A DNA stretch of 64,000 nt. Origin: Pseudomonas antarctica. GTDB lineage: Bacteria > Pseudomonadota > Gammaproteobacteria > Pseudomonadales > Pseudomonadaceae. Position 1 is the first letter of the stretch; every line of letters starts with the position of its first letter. The DNA is taken from positions 1,550,001-1,614,000 of the forward strand of contig NZ_CP015600.1 in NCBI RefSeq assembly GCF_001647715.1, in the 5' to 3' direction. The position numbers and the translations under genes are program-made. Under the pieces are notes generated by a model, which saw only the letters and a list, made by a program, of their open reading frames with translations, was not told the origin of the DNA and searched no databases. Shown piece by piece: positions 13,587-29,926 of the stretch.

Positions 13587-14534
13587 ATGAACCCGAATTT
13601 TCTTGATTTCGAACAGCCGATCGCTGACCTGCAAGCCAAGATCGAAGAACTGCGCCTGGTCGGCAATGACAATTCGCTGAACATCGGCGATGAGATCGCT
13701 CGCCTGCAAGACAAGAGCAGCACGCTCACCGAAGATATCTTCGGCAAGCTGACCAGCTGGCAGATCGCGCGTCTGGCTCGCCACCCGCGCCGTCCCTACA
13801 CCCTGGACTACATTCAGCACATCTTCACCGAGTTCGACGAGCTGCACGGCGACCGCCACTTCTCCGACGACGCGGCCATCGTGGGCGGTATTGCTCGCCT
13901 GGACGACCAGCCGGTAATGGTCATTGGTCACCAGAAAGGCCGCGAAGTGCGCGAGAAGGTACGCCGCAACTTCGGCATGCCGCGCCCTGAGGGCTACCGC
14001 AAGGCCTGCCGCCTGATGGAAATGGCCGAGCGTTTCAAAATGCCGATCCTGACCTTCATCGACACCCCGGGTGCCTACCCAGGTATCGACGCCGAGGAGC
14101 GCAACCAGAGCGAAGCGATCGCCTGGAACCTGCGCGTGATGGCCCGCCTGAAAACCCCGATCATCGCCACCGTGATTGGTGAAGGTGGTTCCGGCGGTGC
14201 ACTGGCCATCGGTGTTTGCGACCAGTTGAACATGCTGCAATATTCGACCTACGCGGTGATCTCGCCGGAAGGTTGCGCTTCGATCCTGTGGAAAACCGCC
14301 GAAAAAGCGCCGGACGCTGCCGAAGCCATGGGTATCACTGCCGATCGCCTGAAAGGCTTGGGCATCGTTGATAAAGTCATCGCCGAGCCATTGGGCGGCG
14401 CTCACCGTGACCCGGCTGCGGCTGCGGCGACCATCCGCGCTGAACTGGGCTCGCAACTGGCGATGCTCAAGAAGTTCGATAACGAGGCGCTGCTGGCCCG
14501 TCGTTATGAGCGCCTGATGAGCTACGGTCTCTGA
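13587..14534 (+). CDS. accA: Acetyl-CoA carboxylase carboxyltransferase subunit alpha
   Basis: AccA, with AccD, moves CO2 from biotin on AccB to acetyl-CoA, giving malonyl-CoA for fatty-acid synthesis. The 315-residue crotonase-fold product carries DTPGAYPG and [12 protein letters not shown], the acyl-CoA/biotin-site loops, and ends with a helical segment. I chose ATG 13587 ([12 protein letters not shown]), the conserved pseudomonad N-terminus; an in-frame start at 13560 would add nine unrelated residues. The dnaE-accA-tilS-pyrG order is conserved. Confidence 0.97.
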   Translation: MNPNFLDFEQPIADLQAKIEELRLVGNDNSLNIGDEIARLQDKSSTLTEDIFGKLTSWQIARLARHPRRPYTLDYIQHIFTEFDELHGDRHFSDDAAIVGGIARLDDQPVMVIGHQKGREVREKVRRNFGMPRPEGYRKACRLMEMAERFKMPILTFIDTPGAYPGIDAEERNQSEAIAWNLRVMARLKTPIIATVIGEGGSGGALAIGVCDQLNMLQYSTYAVISPEGCASILWKTAEKAPDAAEAMGITADRLKGLGIVDKVIAEPLGGAHRDPAAAAATIRAELGSQLAMLKKFDNEALLARRYERLMSYGL

Positions 14535-14566
14535 TCAAACACTGATCTGGCAGACAATGCAGTACT

Positions 14567-14691
14567 AATGTGGGAGCGGGCTTGTGTGGGGGCTGGCTTG
14601 CCTGCGATAGCATCAACTCGGTGTAACAAATAACCCGAGTTGCCTGCATCGCGGGCAAGCCCGGCTCCCACACAAGCCCGCTCCCACATTT
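14567..14691. repeat. Double nested palindromic repeat (REP type), accA-tilS
   Basis: About 125 bases of near-perfect inverted repeat. Each arm holds two GTGGGAG-type units in tandem: AATGTGGGAGCGGGCTTG then TGTGGGGGCTGGCTTGCC, mirrored as GGCAAGCCCGGCTCCCACA then CAAGCCCGCTCCCACATT. The tip is ACTCGG..CCGAGT. The same double architecture recurs downstream of rpoS. It probably folds into a long stem in the accA 3' region. Confidence 0.9.
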
Positions 14692-14741
14692 GCTTTGTGT
14701 ATGCTTGGCTACCGTATTCCAGTTCTGCGCCGGTATTTTTG

Positions 14742-16061
14742 ATGACCCCAACTCTACCCGCCAAACTCCTGCAAACCCTGGCCCCGTGGCGCAACGCCCC
14801 GGCCTGGCATATCGCGTTCTCCGGTGGACTCGACTCCACCGTCCTGCTGCACCTTCTCGCCACCCTGGCAAACACCGAAACCCTTCCACCGCTCAACGCC
14901 ATCCATGTCCACCATGGCTTGCAAGCTGCCGCCGACGCCTGGCCCGGCCATTGCCAAACGGTATGTGACGGCTTGGGCGTGCCCTTGCGGGTAATGCGCG
15001 TGCAAGTGCAATCGGGCGCCAGCCTTGAGCGAGCGGCGCGTGATGCGCGTTATCAGGCGTTTACCGAGGTAGCCGGGGCGGGGGAAGTGTTGCTCACCGG
15101 CCAGCACCGCGACGATCAGGCTGAAACCCTCTTGTTTCGTCTGCTGCGCGGGGCCGGCGTGCGAGGGTTGGCCGCAATGCCCGTGCATCGCCCGTTGGCG
15201 GATGGACACTTGGTGCGACCCTTGCTGGATGCCTCGCGTGCTGAGTTGGAGGCCTACGCCCAGCAACACCAGTTGACGTGGATCGAAGACCCTTCCAACG
15301 CCGATTCCCGGTTTTCCCGCAATTACCTGCGCCATCGTGTTGTCCCGGTGCTGGCGGAGCGTTGGCCTCAAGCGGTCGCAAGCCTGGCCCGCACCGCCGA
15401 ACACCTCAGCGAAGCCCAAGGCCTGCTGGACGAATTGGCATTGATGGACCTGCAAGCCGCCGACCAACCCTCGTCATTTCCCTGGTTGTCCTTGCCGTCG
15501 TTGGCCCTTGCGCCGTTACGCGAGCTTTCCGATGCCCGTCAGCGCAATGCCCTGCGCCACTGGCTGAACCCTCTTACTCGTTTACCCGACAGCGATCACT
15601 GGGCCAGCTGGTATTCCCTGCGCGACGCCAAGGGCGACGCGCAACCGCAGTGGTGCCTGGCCGACGGCCAGCTGCATCGTTGTGGCGAGCGCATTTGGTG
15701 GCTGCCTTCCGCGTGGTCGGAATTTTCCGACACGTCAGTGAGCTGGTCGCAGCCGCAAAACCCTCTAGAGTTACCTGGCAATGGCCAGCTGAGATTTGCC
15801 GGCAAGGCCCCAACAGGCCCATTGGTGATCCGTTATCGTCAGGGCGGCGAAATCATTGACGTGCCAGGCCGAGGCCGGCGTGACCTTAAGCGTTTGCTTA
15901 ACGAATGCGGGCTGCCGGGCTTCATGCGTGGCAGATTGCCGCTGCTCTATCAGGGCGAGCAATTGCTGGCCGTCCCCAGCCTTGCGGGGTTATGGGTGAC
16001 ATCGCCTGGCGACTGGCAATTACATTGGATGCCACAGAGATGCGATCAAGGTTTGAGCTGA
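14742..16061 (+). CDS. tilS: tRNA(Ile)-lysidine synthetase
   Basis: TilS modifies C34 of the CAU-anticodon tRNA(Ile) to lysidine, so it reads AUA and not AUG. The 439-residue product has the N-terminal ATP pyrophosphatase loop SGGLDSTVLLHLL. A TilS substrate-binding region follows, then a C-terminal domain with VPGRGRRDLKRLLNECGLP. I chose ATG 14742 (MTPTLPAKLL); the frame runs further upstream, but only through palindromic repeat sequence. Confidence 0.94.
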   Translation: MTPTLPAKLLQTLAPWRNAPAWHIAFSGGLDSTVLLHLLATLANTETLPPLNAIHVHHGLQAAADAWPGHCQTVCDGLGVPLRVMRVQVQSGASLERAARDARYQAFTEVAGAGEVLLTGQHRDDQAETLLFRLLRGAGVRGLAAMPVHRPLADGHLVRPLLDASRAELEAYAQQHQLTWIEDPSNADSRFSRNYLRHRVVPVLAERWPQAVASLARTAEHLSEAQGLLDELALMDLQAADQPSSFPWLSLPSLALAPLRELSDARQRNALRHWLNPLTRLPDSDHWASWYSLRDAKGDAQPQWCLADGQLHRCGERIWWLPSAWSEFSDTSVSWSQPQNPLELPGNGQLRFAGKAPTGPLVIRYRQGGEIIDVPGRGRRDLKRLLNECGLPGFMRGRLPLLYQGEQLLAVPSLAGLWVTSPGDWQLHWMPQRCDQGLS

Positions 16062-16081
16062 TAGAGCCTTTCCGGTAGACT
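16053..16081 (+). promoter_or_regulatory. Candidate sigma-70 promoter for pyrG
   Basis: TTGAGC (16053-16058) and TAGACT (16076-16081) are separated by 17 bases, and the -35 overlaps the last codons of tilS. The -10 lies in a CCGGTAGACT block also seen before eno. A leader of about 245 nt would follow before pyrG. It contains short GC hairpins and no ORF that I can support. Confidence 0.5.
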
Positions 16082-16313
16082 ACGCTCCCTTCTTGATACA
16101 ACTTCTGTGGATTCGACTGAATCGCAGCAGTTGCCGATTACCAAGCAGTCTTTGCTGGGCGATTCCAAAAAATGTGTAGCGATCAACGTACCGGTGTTTC
16201 ATTGCTGGTCTGTCACAACGCGGCGGTTTTTTTGAAAGGTGCACTGTGATTAATGCAGGTGATCGGGGGCTTCGGCCTTCCTTCGCTTTCCCCGGCGGCT
16301 CGGACCGCTTTAA

Positions 16314-18817
<2,504 letters not shown>

Positions 18818-18828
18818 GCGCCATTTCT

Positions 18829-20264
<1,436 letters not shown>

Positions 20265-20435
20265 GTGTTAAATGGTAAAAAGTCGACGGGTTGCGTCGGA
20301 AAAATCTCGATAGAGTGAATTTCGACGCTAATCTGATGGCTATCAAGCACAAGCCTGGTTCATCCAGGCTTCGTGCTATCAGTTGCTTCAAAAGTTTTGC
20401 ATGGCTGTCTTTTTTTACTGGATACCCGGATTTCG

Positions 20436-20714
20436 ATGCGCAGTCCCAATTGGTTGTTCCTCGTCTTGCTCTTATTGCTGGCTGGCCTGCAGTACCGCCT
20501 ATGGGTCGGTAATGGCAGCTTTGCGCAGGTGAAAGAGCTGACCCAGCAAATTGCCGATCAGCACGCCGAAAACGAAATCCTGCTGGAGCGCAATCGCGTC
20601 CTCGATGCCGAAGTGCTTGAGCTGAAAAAAGGTACGGAGACCGTTGAAGAGCGGGCTCGTCATGAATTGGGCATGGTCAAGGAGGGCGAAACCCTCTACC
20701 AGTTGGCCCAATGA
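20436..20714 (+). CDS. ftsB: Cell division protein FtsB
   Basis: FtsB is a small bitopic divisome protein that with FtsL and FtsQ activates septal wall synthesis. The 92-residue product has a short cytoplasmic start (MRSPNW), one membrane helix (about 7-21), then a coiled coil (about 28-75). I chose ATG 20436, which puts the membrane helix at the N-terminus. Its stop overlaps ispD (ATGA), as in other gamma-proteobacteria. Confidence 0.95.
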   Translation: MRSPNWLFLVLLLLLAGLQYRLWVGNGSFAQVKELTQQIADQHAENEILLERNRVLDAEVLELKKGTETVEERARHELGMVKEGETLYQLAQ

Positions 20715-21418
20715 ATCAGTCTTTACCGGCCTTCTGGGCCGTGATTCCTGCCGCGGGCGTCGGTGCCCGTATGGCCGCGGACCGTCCCAAGCAGTACTTG
20801 CAACTGGGCGGGCGCACTATTCTCGAACACAGCCTCGGCTGTTTTCTCGATCATCCTGGCCTCAAGGGGCTGGTGATCAGTCTTGCGGTAGATGACCCCT
20901 ATTGGCCAAGCCTGTCGAGTGCCAACGACTCTCGCATTGTGCGCGCGGACGGCGGCGACGAGCGCTCGGGTTCAGTACTCAATGCGTTGTTGCAACTCAA
21001 TGCACTCGGCGCCAGCGATGACGACTGGGTGCTGGTGCACGATGCCGCGCGCCCTAACCTGAGCCGTGATGACCTCGACAAGCTGTTGGCGGAACTCGCG
21101 GATGATCCGGTCGGCGGCTTGCTCGCCGTACCGGCGCGCGACACCCTCAAGCGTGTCGACAAGCACGGCCGCGTGGTGGAAACCGTGGATCGCAGCCTGA
21201 TCTGGCAGGCGTACACGCCGCAGATGTTCCGCCTGGGCGCCTTGCACCGTGCCTTGGCCGACAGCCTGGTCGCAGATGCAGTGATCACCGACGAAGCCTC
21301 GGCCATGGAATGGTCGGGCCAGGCACCACGCCTGATCGAAGGGCGCGCGGACAACATCAAGGTCACTCGTCCCGAAGACCTGGAGTGGCTCAGGTTGCGG
21401 TGGGCAAACCGCAGATAG
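20711..21418 (+). CDS. ispD: 2-C-methyl-D-erythritol 4-phosphate cytidylyltransferase
   Basis: IspD joins MEP and CTP to CDP-ME, two steps after Dxr. The 235-residue product has the nucleotidyltransferase signature PAAGVGARMAADRPKQY near the N-terminus, then VHDAARP and AVPARDTLKRV. It overlaps ftsB by four bases. ispF, often fused or adjacent to ispD elsewhere, lies 3.2 kb further on beyond the formaldehyde genes, as in P. aeruginosa. Confidence 0.96.
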   Translation: MNQSLPAFWAVIPAAGVGARMAADRPKQYLQLGGRTILEHSLGCFLDHPGLKGLVISLAVDDPYWPSLSSANDSRIVRADGGDERSGSVLNALLQLNALGASDDDWVLVHDAARPNLSRDDLDKLLAELADDPVGGLLAVPARDTLKRVDKHGRVVETVDRSLIWQAYTPQMFRLGALHRALADSLVADAVITDEASAMEWSGQAPRLIEGRADNIKVTRPEDLEWLRLRWANRR

Positions 21419-21439
21419 TCAGTGACACCGCGTCGACTT

Positions 21440-21508
21440 CATCGCAGGCAAGCCAGCTCCCACAGTTGAAATGCAATTCCCTGTGGGAGTCGGGCTTGCC
21501 CGCGATGA
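21440..21508. repeat. Short-loop palindromic repeat (REP pair), ispD-lysR
   Basis: CATCGCAGGCAAGCCAGCTC then CCACAG (21440-21465) faces CTGTGGGAG..CGGGCTTGCCCGCGATG (21481-21508). The CCCACA ends point inward at a loop of about 15 bases, the reverse of most repeats in this window, and the same as the copy at 49515. It lies between convergent ispD and the LysR gene and may help end transcription from both sides. Confidence 0.85.
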
Positions 21509-21529
21509 GGCCCGAACAGTCGCCCTAAA

Positions 21530-22426
21530 TTACGCGCTGTACTCCGGCCGTTCAGCCAACCCCTCCTTCAAAAAATCCACCAGCTTCCTGACCTTCGGCG
21601 ACAAATGCCGTTGCTGCGGATACAACGCCCACACCGCCGTGTTCGGCGGCTGATTCGCTTCCAGTAACGACACCAGCGCACCACTGTGCAGATGCTCCAG
21701 CACGTAATAGTCCGGCAACTGGCATAACCCTACGCCTTGCAATGCGGCATCCAGTACCGCTTGCCCACTGTTGCAGCGCCAGTTGCCTTGCACCCGCTGG
21801 GAAAATTCGCGCCCGTCCTGCGCCAGTTGCCAAATGTCCGAGCTACCAATCAGGCAGTTATGCCGACTTAATTCCGACAAACTATGTGGCCGACCATACC
21901 GAGCCAGGTAGGACGGCGACGCGCACAGGTACATACGTCGAGGGGCCAGGCGACTGGCTACCATGCGCGAGTCTTGCAGGCGACCCAGCCGGATCGCCAG
22001 GTCCAGGCCTTCATGCACCAAATCCAACTGGCGATTGCTCAGCTCGATGTCCACGCGCAATTGCGGATAGAGCCCCATGAATCGAGTGACCAACGGCACG
22101 ATAAAGCGCTCGCCGTACGCCACCGCACAGGTCATGCGCAACATGCCCTTGGGTTCGCTGGTGAGGTCGCCCACGGCGCGCAAGGCTTCTTCGCGACCGT
22201 CCTGCAAGCGCTGGCAGTGCTGCAGGAAGGTCTGGCCGGCTTCGGTCAGGGTCACCTTGCGCGTGCTTCGATACAGCAACCGCGTTTGCAGCCGTTCTTC
22301 CAGGCGCGCCACTTGCCGGCTGATGTGCGACGACGAAACCCCCAGCCGCTCGGCCGCCGCTGTGAATTGGCTGCATTCGGCCACGGCGACGAACTCATCG
22401 ATGCCTTCCCAGCGGTTTTCCAGCAT
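21530..22426 (-). CDS. gfnR: LysR-family regulator, likely of the formaldehyde detoxification genes
   Basis: The 298-residue product has an N-terminal winged HTH (about 1-65, with AAERLGVSSSHISRQVARLEERL) and a LysR substrate-binding domain. It is divergent from adhC across about 110 bp. P. aeruginosa PA3630 (GfnR), at the same place beside adhC-fghA, controls glutathione-dependent formaldehyde neutralisation. The symbol rests on that position and family, so the inducer and targets are inferred. The intergenic region contains AT-rich GATTA-type half sites suitable for a LysR box. Confidence 0.8.
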   Translation of the reverse strand: MLENRWEGIDEFVAVAECSQFTAAAERLGVSSSHISRQVARLEERLQTRLLYRSTRKVTLTEAGQTFLQHCQRLQDGREEALRAVGDLTSEPKGMLRMTCAVAYGERFIVPLVTRFMGLYPQLRVDIELSNRQLDLVHEGLDLAIRLGRLQDSRMVASRLAPRRMYLCASPSYLARYGRPHSLSELSRHNCLIGSSDIWQLAQDGREFSQRVQGNWRCNSGQAVLDAALQGVGLCQLPDYYVLEHLHSGALVSLLEANQPPNTAVWALYPQQRHLSPKVRKLVDFLKEGLAERPEYSA

Positions 22427-22517
22427 GTTGATTATCCCTGTACAGCAATAAAGTTTTGCTTTTGCCTGGATTATTAATCACTCAGCCATGTTTTACACTC
22501 ACTGCCTCAGTTTTTAA

Positions 22518-23648
<1,131 letters not shown>

Positions 23649-23735
23649 TGCAGCTGCAAGTTGCAAGCTTCACGCTGCAAGAAGGCGTACGCCCACTTGC
23701 AGCTTATAGCTTGCCGCTTGCCGCTGGGAGCATTC
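23649..23735. repeat. Small imperfect palindrome between adhC and fghA
   Basis: This stretch is built of variations on GCAGCTTGCAAG. GCAGCTGCAAGTTGCAAGC at 23651 and CTTGCAGCTTATAGCTTGC near 23698 are roughly inverted copies around a central CGTACG-like tip. It differs in sequence from the GTGGGAG repeats. It sits inside an apparent two-gene operon, so it may affect message stability between adhC and fghA. Confidence 0.55.
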
Positions 23736-23737
23736 CC

Positions 23738-24583
23738 ATGACCCTGGAAAATATCTCCTGCCAGAAGAGTTTTGGCGGCTGGCATAAACGCTACAAACAC
23801 AGCTCCCACGTGCTCGGTTGCGATATGACGTTTGCCGTCTACCTGCCGCCGCAAGCGGAGCAGGGTGGCACGTTACCGGTGCTGTATTGGCTGTCCGGGT
23901 TGACCTGCACCGACGAGAACTTCATGCAGAAGGCCGGCGCCCATCGGATGGCCGCCGAACTGGGGTTGATCATCGTCGCGCCGGACACCAGCCCCCGCGG
24001 GCCAGGTGTACCGGGCGACCCGGATAACGCGTGGGATTTCGGCCTGGGTGCGGGTTTCTACCTGAATGCCACCCAGGAACCTTGGGCCAAGCACTATCGG
24101 ATGCATGACTACGTGGTGCAGGAATTGCCGGCGTTGGTTGAAGCGCATTTCCCTGCGTCGGATAAGCGCGGCATCAGCGGTCATTCAATGGGCGGCCATG
24201 GTGCGTTGGTGTGTGCCCTGCGCAACCCTGGACGTTACCAATCGGTGTCGGCATTTTCGCCGATCAACAACCCGATGGACTGCCCATGGGGCCAGAAAGC
24301 CTTTTCCCGTTATTTGGGCGAAGAACGCTCGAAATGGCGCGAGTGGGATGCCTGCGTACTGATCAGCGAAGCCTCGGAAAAGCTGCCACTGTTGGTCGAC
24401 CAGGGTGATCGCGATGATTTCCTGGCTGTGCAACTCAAGCCTGAAGCTTTGCAACAGGCGGCCAAGGCGGCCAACCATCCACTCGAACTGCGCCTGCAGC
24501 CGGGTTATGACCACAGCTACTTCTTTATCGCCAGCTTCATCGAAGACCATTTGCGACACCATGGTCGTGCTTTGCTCGGTTAA
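23738..24583 (+). CDS. fghA: S-formylglutathione hydrolase
   Basis: FghA hydrolyses S-formylglutathione to formate and glutathione, completing formaldehyde removal begun by AdhC. The 281-residue alpha/beta hydrolase of the esterase D family has the nucleophile elbow [10 protein letters not shown], with Asp in DQGDRDDF and His in GYDHSYFF as the other triad members. I chose ATG 23738 ([19 protein letters not shown]); the frame extends upstream only through repeat sequence. Confidence 0.96.
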   Translation: MTLENISCQKSFGGWHKRYKHSSHVLGCDMTFAVYLPPQAEQGGTLPVLYWLSGLTCTDENFMQKAGAHRMAAELGLIIVAPDTSPRGPGVPGDPDNAWDFGLGAGFYLNATQEPWAKHYRMHDYVVQELPALVEAHFPASDKRGISGHSMGGHGALVCALRNPGRYQSVSAFSPINNPMDCPWGQKAFSRYLGEERSKWREWDACVLISEASEKLPLLVDQGDRDDFLAVQLKPEALQQAAKAANHPLELRLQPGYDHSYFFIASFIEDHLRHHGRALLG

Positions 24584-24600
24584 TGTGAGGCAAAAGTAGG

Positions 24601-24640
24601 TAGAATCACGCCCTGAATTAAATCGGGGCGTTTTTTTATG
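24601..24640 (+). promoter_or_regulatory. Hairpin plus T7 ending at the ispF start codon; -10-like TAGAAT
   Basis: CGCCC (24609-24613) can pair with GGGCG (24626-24630), and seven T follow directly before the ATG at 24638. For readthrough from fghA this looks like a short intrinsic terminator. The 3' arm GGGGCG is also the only SD-like sequence before ispF. TAGAAT (24601-24606) could be the -10 of an ispF promoter whose transcript would start within or after the 5' arm and escape the hairpin. Confidence 0.5.
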
Positions 24641-25111
24641 CGTATTGGCCACGGCTACGATGTGCACCGTTTCGCTGAAGGCGATTTCATCACCCTGGGC
24701 GGCGTGCGCATTGCACACCACCATGGGTTGCTGGCTCATTCCGACGGCGACGTTGTGCTGCATGCCTTGAGCGATGCTTTGCTCGGCGCGGCCGCGTTGG
24801 GTGATATCGGCAAACACTTTCCGGACACCGACCCTTCCTTCAAGGGCGCGGACAGCCGTGTGTTGCTGCGCCATGTGGTCGGCCTGATCCACGCCAAGGG
24901 TTGGAAAGTCGGCAACGTCGATAACACCATCGTGGCCCAGGCGCCGAAAATGGCGCCCCACATTGAGTCGATGCGCGCACTGATTGCCGCGGACCTGCAA
25001 ATTGAATTGGATCAAGTGAACGTGAAAGCCACCACCACCGAAAAGCTCGGGTTTACCGGTCGTGAAGAGGGCATCGCGGTGCACTCCGTCGCCTTGTTGC
25101 TGCGCGCATGA
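24638..25111 (+). CDS. ispF: 2-C-methyl-D-erythritol 2,4-cyclodiphosphate synthase
   Basis: IspF cyclises CDP-ME 2-phosphate to MEcPP, the fifth step of the MEP pathway. The 157-residue trimeric enzyme has metal ligands Asp8 and His10 in [26 protein letters not shown], and the C-terminal [17 protein letters not shown]. The ispF-truD junction is a 4-base ATGA overlap, so ispF heads a tight operon with truD, surE and pcm. Confidence 0.97.
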   Translation: MRIGHGYDVHRFAEGDFITLGGVRIAHHHGLLAHSDGDVVLHALSDALLGAAALGDIGKHFPDTDPSFKGADSRVLLRHVVGLIHAKGWKVGNVDNTIVAQAPKMAPHIESMRALIAADLQIELDQVNVKATTTEKLGFTGREEGIAVHSVALLLRA

Positions 25112-26153
25112 ATGACTTGGAACTGTTGGGCCCGCGGGCCTATGGCGAGGCGCTGGGCAGCGCGGTCCTGAAGGCTACGGCGGAAGATTTCCAGGTCGAC
25201 GAAGTGCTCGATATCCCGCTGACCTGCGACGGTGAGCACCTGTGGCTGTGGGTTGAAAAGCGTGGCCTGAATACCGAAGAAGCTGCACGGCGAATCGCCA
25301 AGGCCGCTGGCGTGCCGTTGCGCACCGTCAGCTATGCCGGGCTCAAGGACCGCCAGGCGTTGACCCGCCAGTGGTTCAGCGTGCAACTGCCAGGCAAGGC
25401 CGACCCGGACATGAGCGGTGCGGAAAACGACACCCTCAAGATCCTTAAAAGCGCCCGCCACAAGCGCAAGCTGCAACGCGGTGCGCATGCGGCCAACGGC
25501 TTTACCCTGCGCCTCACCCAGTTGGTCGGGGACACCGCCGCTATCGACGCGCGTTTGCAGCTGATTGCCCAGCACGGCATTCCTAATTATTTCGGCACCC
25601 AGCGCTTTGGCCACAACGGTGGCAACGTGGTGGACGCCCGTGCATGGGCGGCGCGCAAGGCCTTGCCTGAACAGCGCAATGTGCGTTCGCGGTTGCTGTC
25701 CACCGCGCGTAGCTTTCTGTTCAACAAAGTGTTGGCCGCGCGTGTCGCCGACGGCTCCTGGCAGCGTGCCCAGGTGGGCGACCTGTTGGCGTTTACCGAC
25801 AGCCGCAGTTTTTTCCCGGCGGGGGAGGCTGAATGCAGCGACCCACGCCTGGCGATTCTGGACCTGCACCCGACCGGGCCGCAGTGGGGCGAGGGTGATT
25901 CGCCGGCGACCGGTGCAACCCATGCGCTGGAACAGGCGGTCGCCGCCAGCGAAGCCGAGCTGCGCGATTGGCTGGTGAATGCCGGTATGAGCCAGGAACG
26001 TCGCATTCTTCGACTGCCCATTGGCGGGTTGACGTGGCATTATCCCGGACCTGACATTCTGCAATTGGAATTCGTCCTGCCGGCCGGATGCTTCGCCACT
26101 GTGTTGGTGCGCGAGCTTGTTGATCTGGTGTCGGTGGGGCCGACGGACAACCC

Positions 26154-26166
<13 letters not shown>
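25108..26166 (+). CDS. truD: tRNA pseudouridine(13) synthase
   Basis: TruD makes pseudouridine 13 in tRNA(Glu). The 352-residue product carries the catalytic aspartate (Asp81) in GLKDRQA and the family segments [23 protein letters not shown] and [18 protein letters not shown]. It overlaps ispF by 4 and surE by 13 bases. The truD-surE-pcm-nlpD-rpoS order is widely conserved. Confidence 0.96.
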
Positions 26167-27580
<1,414 letters not shown>

Positions 27581-27789
27581 TCATTTATTCGCAAACAGTG
27601 AATTCTGTGGGTGGGGATGTGTCTTACAGCGGGGCTTATAGAGTCAACATGATTGGAAACCGTGATTAAACATGATGAATTTTTCGTTTCAGTCGTGTGC
27701 CGGTAAAAAGCCAATGCCCAGTTATACTTGCGTCATATTTCAAGCCTGATACAGGCGTTCATGTTCAGCCACCACAAAGGGAGCGGCGG

Positions 27790-28626
27790 GTGAGTCTCAC
27801 AGGTCTTGCGCAGCGTATGAGTAAAACAAGCTTTCAGCGACTGGTGCTTGGCCTTGTCTTGAGTTCCTTGTTGGCGGGTTGCTCAAGCTCCCCATCCAGC
27901 AGCGCTCGGGTTGTCGACCGAAACAGTGCCGTGCCGCAAAAGCCGACGGTCACCACCGGGCAATATGTAGTGCGAAAGGGGGACACGATGTTCTCGATCG
28001 CCTTCCGTTATGGGTGGGATTACAAGGCGCTCGCAGCGCGTAACAATATTCCTGTGCCCTATACGATACATCCGGGGCAAACCATCCGCTTCGATGGGCG
28101 CACGGGTTCAACGCCTACGGCAGTTGTGACAAATTCCGGATCTTCGCCGTCGTCTTCGAGCAGGACGACCATCATCACACGGCCTGCAGGCGCCGCCACG
28201 TCTACGGTTGCGAGCAAGCCGGCACCCGCGCCGTTGCCGCCTGCAGGGCCTGCTCCGACCGGTTGGGGATGGCCTTCAAACGGTGTATTGATTGGAAAAT
28301 TCTCTTCAAACGGTAGTTTGAATAAAGGCATTGATATCGCCGGGGATTTGGGACAGCCTGTTTTAGCTGCGTCTGATGGGACAGTGGTTTACGCCGGGAG
28401 TGGTTTACGGGGCTACGGCGAACTGGTCATCATCAAACACAGCGATACCTACGTCAGTGCTTACGGTCACAACCGTAGGCTGTTGGTTCGGGAGGGGCAG
28501 CAGGTCAAAGTCGGACAGACAATTGCCGAAATGGGGTCAACTGGTACAGACCGGGTGAAACTGCACTTTGAGATTCGCCGCCAAGGGAAACCTGTAGATC
28601 CGCTGCAATTCCTACCCCGTCGTTGA
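27790..28626 (+). CDS. nlpD: NlpD-type lipoprotein with LysM and degenerate LytM domains
   Basis: NlpD is an outer-membrane lipoprotein that activates the amidase AmiC at the septum. The 278-residue product has a lipobox (LLAGC) after the N-terminal hydrophobic stretch. A LysM domain follows (about 57-100, YVVRKGDTMFSIAFRYGWDY), then a proline/serine linker and an M23 domain (about 165-275). The M23 zinc site is incomplete: the first His is replaced in NKGIDIAG, as in non-hydrolytic NlpD activators. GTG 27790 follows GGAGCGGCGG; ATG 27817 is possible. In related bacteria the main rpoS promoter lies inside nlpD. Confidence 0.93.
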   Translation: MSLTGLAQRMSKTSFQRLVLGLVLSSLLAGCSSSPSSSARVVDRNSAVPQKPTVTTGQYVVRKGDTMFSIAFRYGWDYKALAARNNIPVPYTIHPGQTIRFDGRTGSTPTAVVTNSGSSPSSSSRTTIITRPAGAATSTVASKPAPAPLPPAGPAPTGWGWPSNGVLIGKFSSNGSLNKGIDIAGDLGQPVLAASDGTVVYAGSGLRGYGELVIIKHSDTYVSAYGHNRRLLVREGQQVKVGQTIAEMGSTGTDRVKLHFEIRRQGKPVDPLQFLPRR

Positions 28627-28732
28627 TGTGTTGCACAGCCTGTTCCCTCGCGTAGAAGGAACAGGCTCCAGCGTTGCCAAGGATATAGGCGTCGCTCGAG
28701 CTTGAGGTCGAACTCACCAAAGGACTATAACA

Positions 28733-29743
28733 ATGGCTCTCAGTAAAGAAGCGCCGGAGTTTGACATCGACGATGAGGTTCTCCTTGAAATGGAGATACT
28801 CACCGATAAGGAATCGATGTCGAATGATGAAGGGTCTGCTACACCTTCAGTTCGCACCAAATCCAAGAACGCCACCGCGTTAAAGCAACACAAGTACATT
28901 GACTACACGCGGGCGCTCGACGCAACGCAGTTGTACCTCAATGAGATCGGCTTTTCCCCTCTGCTGACTCCCGAAGAAGAAGTCCATTTTGCGCGCTTGT
29001 CGCAAAAGGGTGATCCGGCTGGGCGCAAGCGCATGATTGAAAGTAACCTGCGGCTGGTGGTGAAAATCGCCCGGCGTTATGTCAATCGTGGTCTGTCCCT
29101 GTTGGACCTGATCGAAGAGGGCAACCTGGGCTTGATCCGGGCGGTGGAGAAGTTCGACCCTGAGCGGGGCTTCCGCTTTTCAACTTATGCCACCTGGTGG
29201 ATCCGCCAGACCATCGAACGGGCGATCATGAATCAGACCCGTACGATTCGGTTGCCGATCCATGTGGTCAAAGAGCTCAACGTCTACCTGCGGGCGGCGC
29301 GTGAGCTCACACAAAAACTCGATCATGAACCTTCGCCTGAAGAAATCGCCAACCTGCTGGAAAAACCGGTGGGGGAGGTCAAGCGCATGCTTGGCTTGAA
29401 TGAGCGTGTATCTTCGGTCGACGTCTCGCTGGGTCCGGATTCGGATAAAACCCTGCTGGACACCCTGACGGATGATCGCCCGACGGATCCTTGCGAGCTG
29501 TTGCAGGACGATGATCTTTCCCAAAGCATTGACCAATGGCTGTCTGAACTCACGGATAAGCAGCGTGAAGTGGTGATTCGCCGCTTCGGCCTGCGTGGCC
29601 ATGAGAGCAGCACCTTGGAGGATGTAGGCCTGGAAATTGGCCTGACCCGTGAGCGGGTGCGGCAGATCCAGGTAGAGGGCCTCAAGCGCTTGCGTGAGAT
29701 CCTCGAGAAGAATGGCTTGTCGAGTGAGTCGCTGTTCCAATAA
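28733..29743 (+). CDS. rpoS: Stationary-phase sigma factor RpoS
   Basis: RpoS directs RNA polymerase to general stress and stationary-phase promoters. The 336-residue product has sigma regions 1.2 ([22 protein letters not shown]), 2 ([37 protein letters not shown] and [13 protein letters not shown]), 3 and 4.2 ([21 protein letters not shown]). It looks complete. It is 106 bp after nlpD, and conserved gene order breaks just downstream. Confidence 0.98.
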   Translation: MALSKEAPEFDIDDEVLLEMEILTDKESMSNDEGSATPSVRTKSKNATALKQHKYIDYTRALDATQLYLNEIGFSPLLTPEEEVHFARLSQKGDPAGRKRMIESNLRLVVKIARRYVNRGLSLLDLIEEGNLGLIRAVEKFDPERGFRFSTYATWWIRQTIERAIMNQTRTIRLPIHVVKELNVYLRAARELTQKLDHEPSPEEIANLLEKPVGEVKRMLGLNERVSSVDVSLGPDSDKTLLDTLTDDRPTDPCELLQDDDLSQSIDQWLSELTDKQREVVIRRFGLRGHESSTLEDVGLEIGLTRERVRQIQVEGLKRLREILEKNGLSSESLFQ

Positions 29744-29755
29744 CGACGCCATACG

Positions 29756-29881
29756 AAATGTGGGAGTAGGCTTGTGTGGGAGCTGGCTTGCCTGCGATAG
29801 CATCACCTCGGTTCATCAGTTACACCGAGTAGATGCTATCGCAGGCAAGCCAGCTCCCACATAAAGCTCACTCCCACATTT
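29756..29881. repeat. Double nested palindromic repeat (REP type) after rpoS
   Basis: Same build as the copy at 14567. The left arm has AAATGTGGGAGTAGGCTTG then TGTGGGAGCTGGCTTGCC. The right arm has GGCAAGCCAGCTCCCACA then ACTCCCACATTT. Inside, GCGATAGCATC and ACTCGG-type tips pair with GATGCTATCGC. Each arm is over 50 bases. Confidence 0.9.
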
Positions 29882-29926
29882 TTTTGTGCCCGGAATTCTA
29901 TTGGCCTAGAGCCAAATTCCAGGCAT

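Noticed and set aside
14640..14741. N-terminal extension of tilS
   Set aside because: The extra 34 codons lie within a palindromic repeat arm, and the conserved protein starts at ATG 14742.
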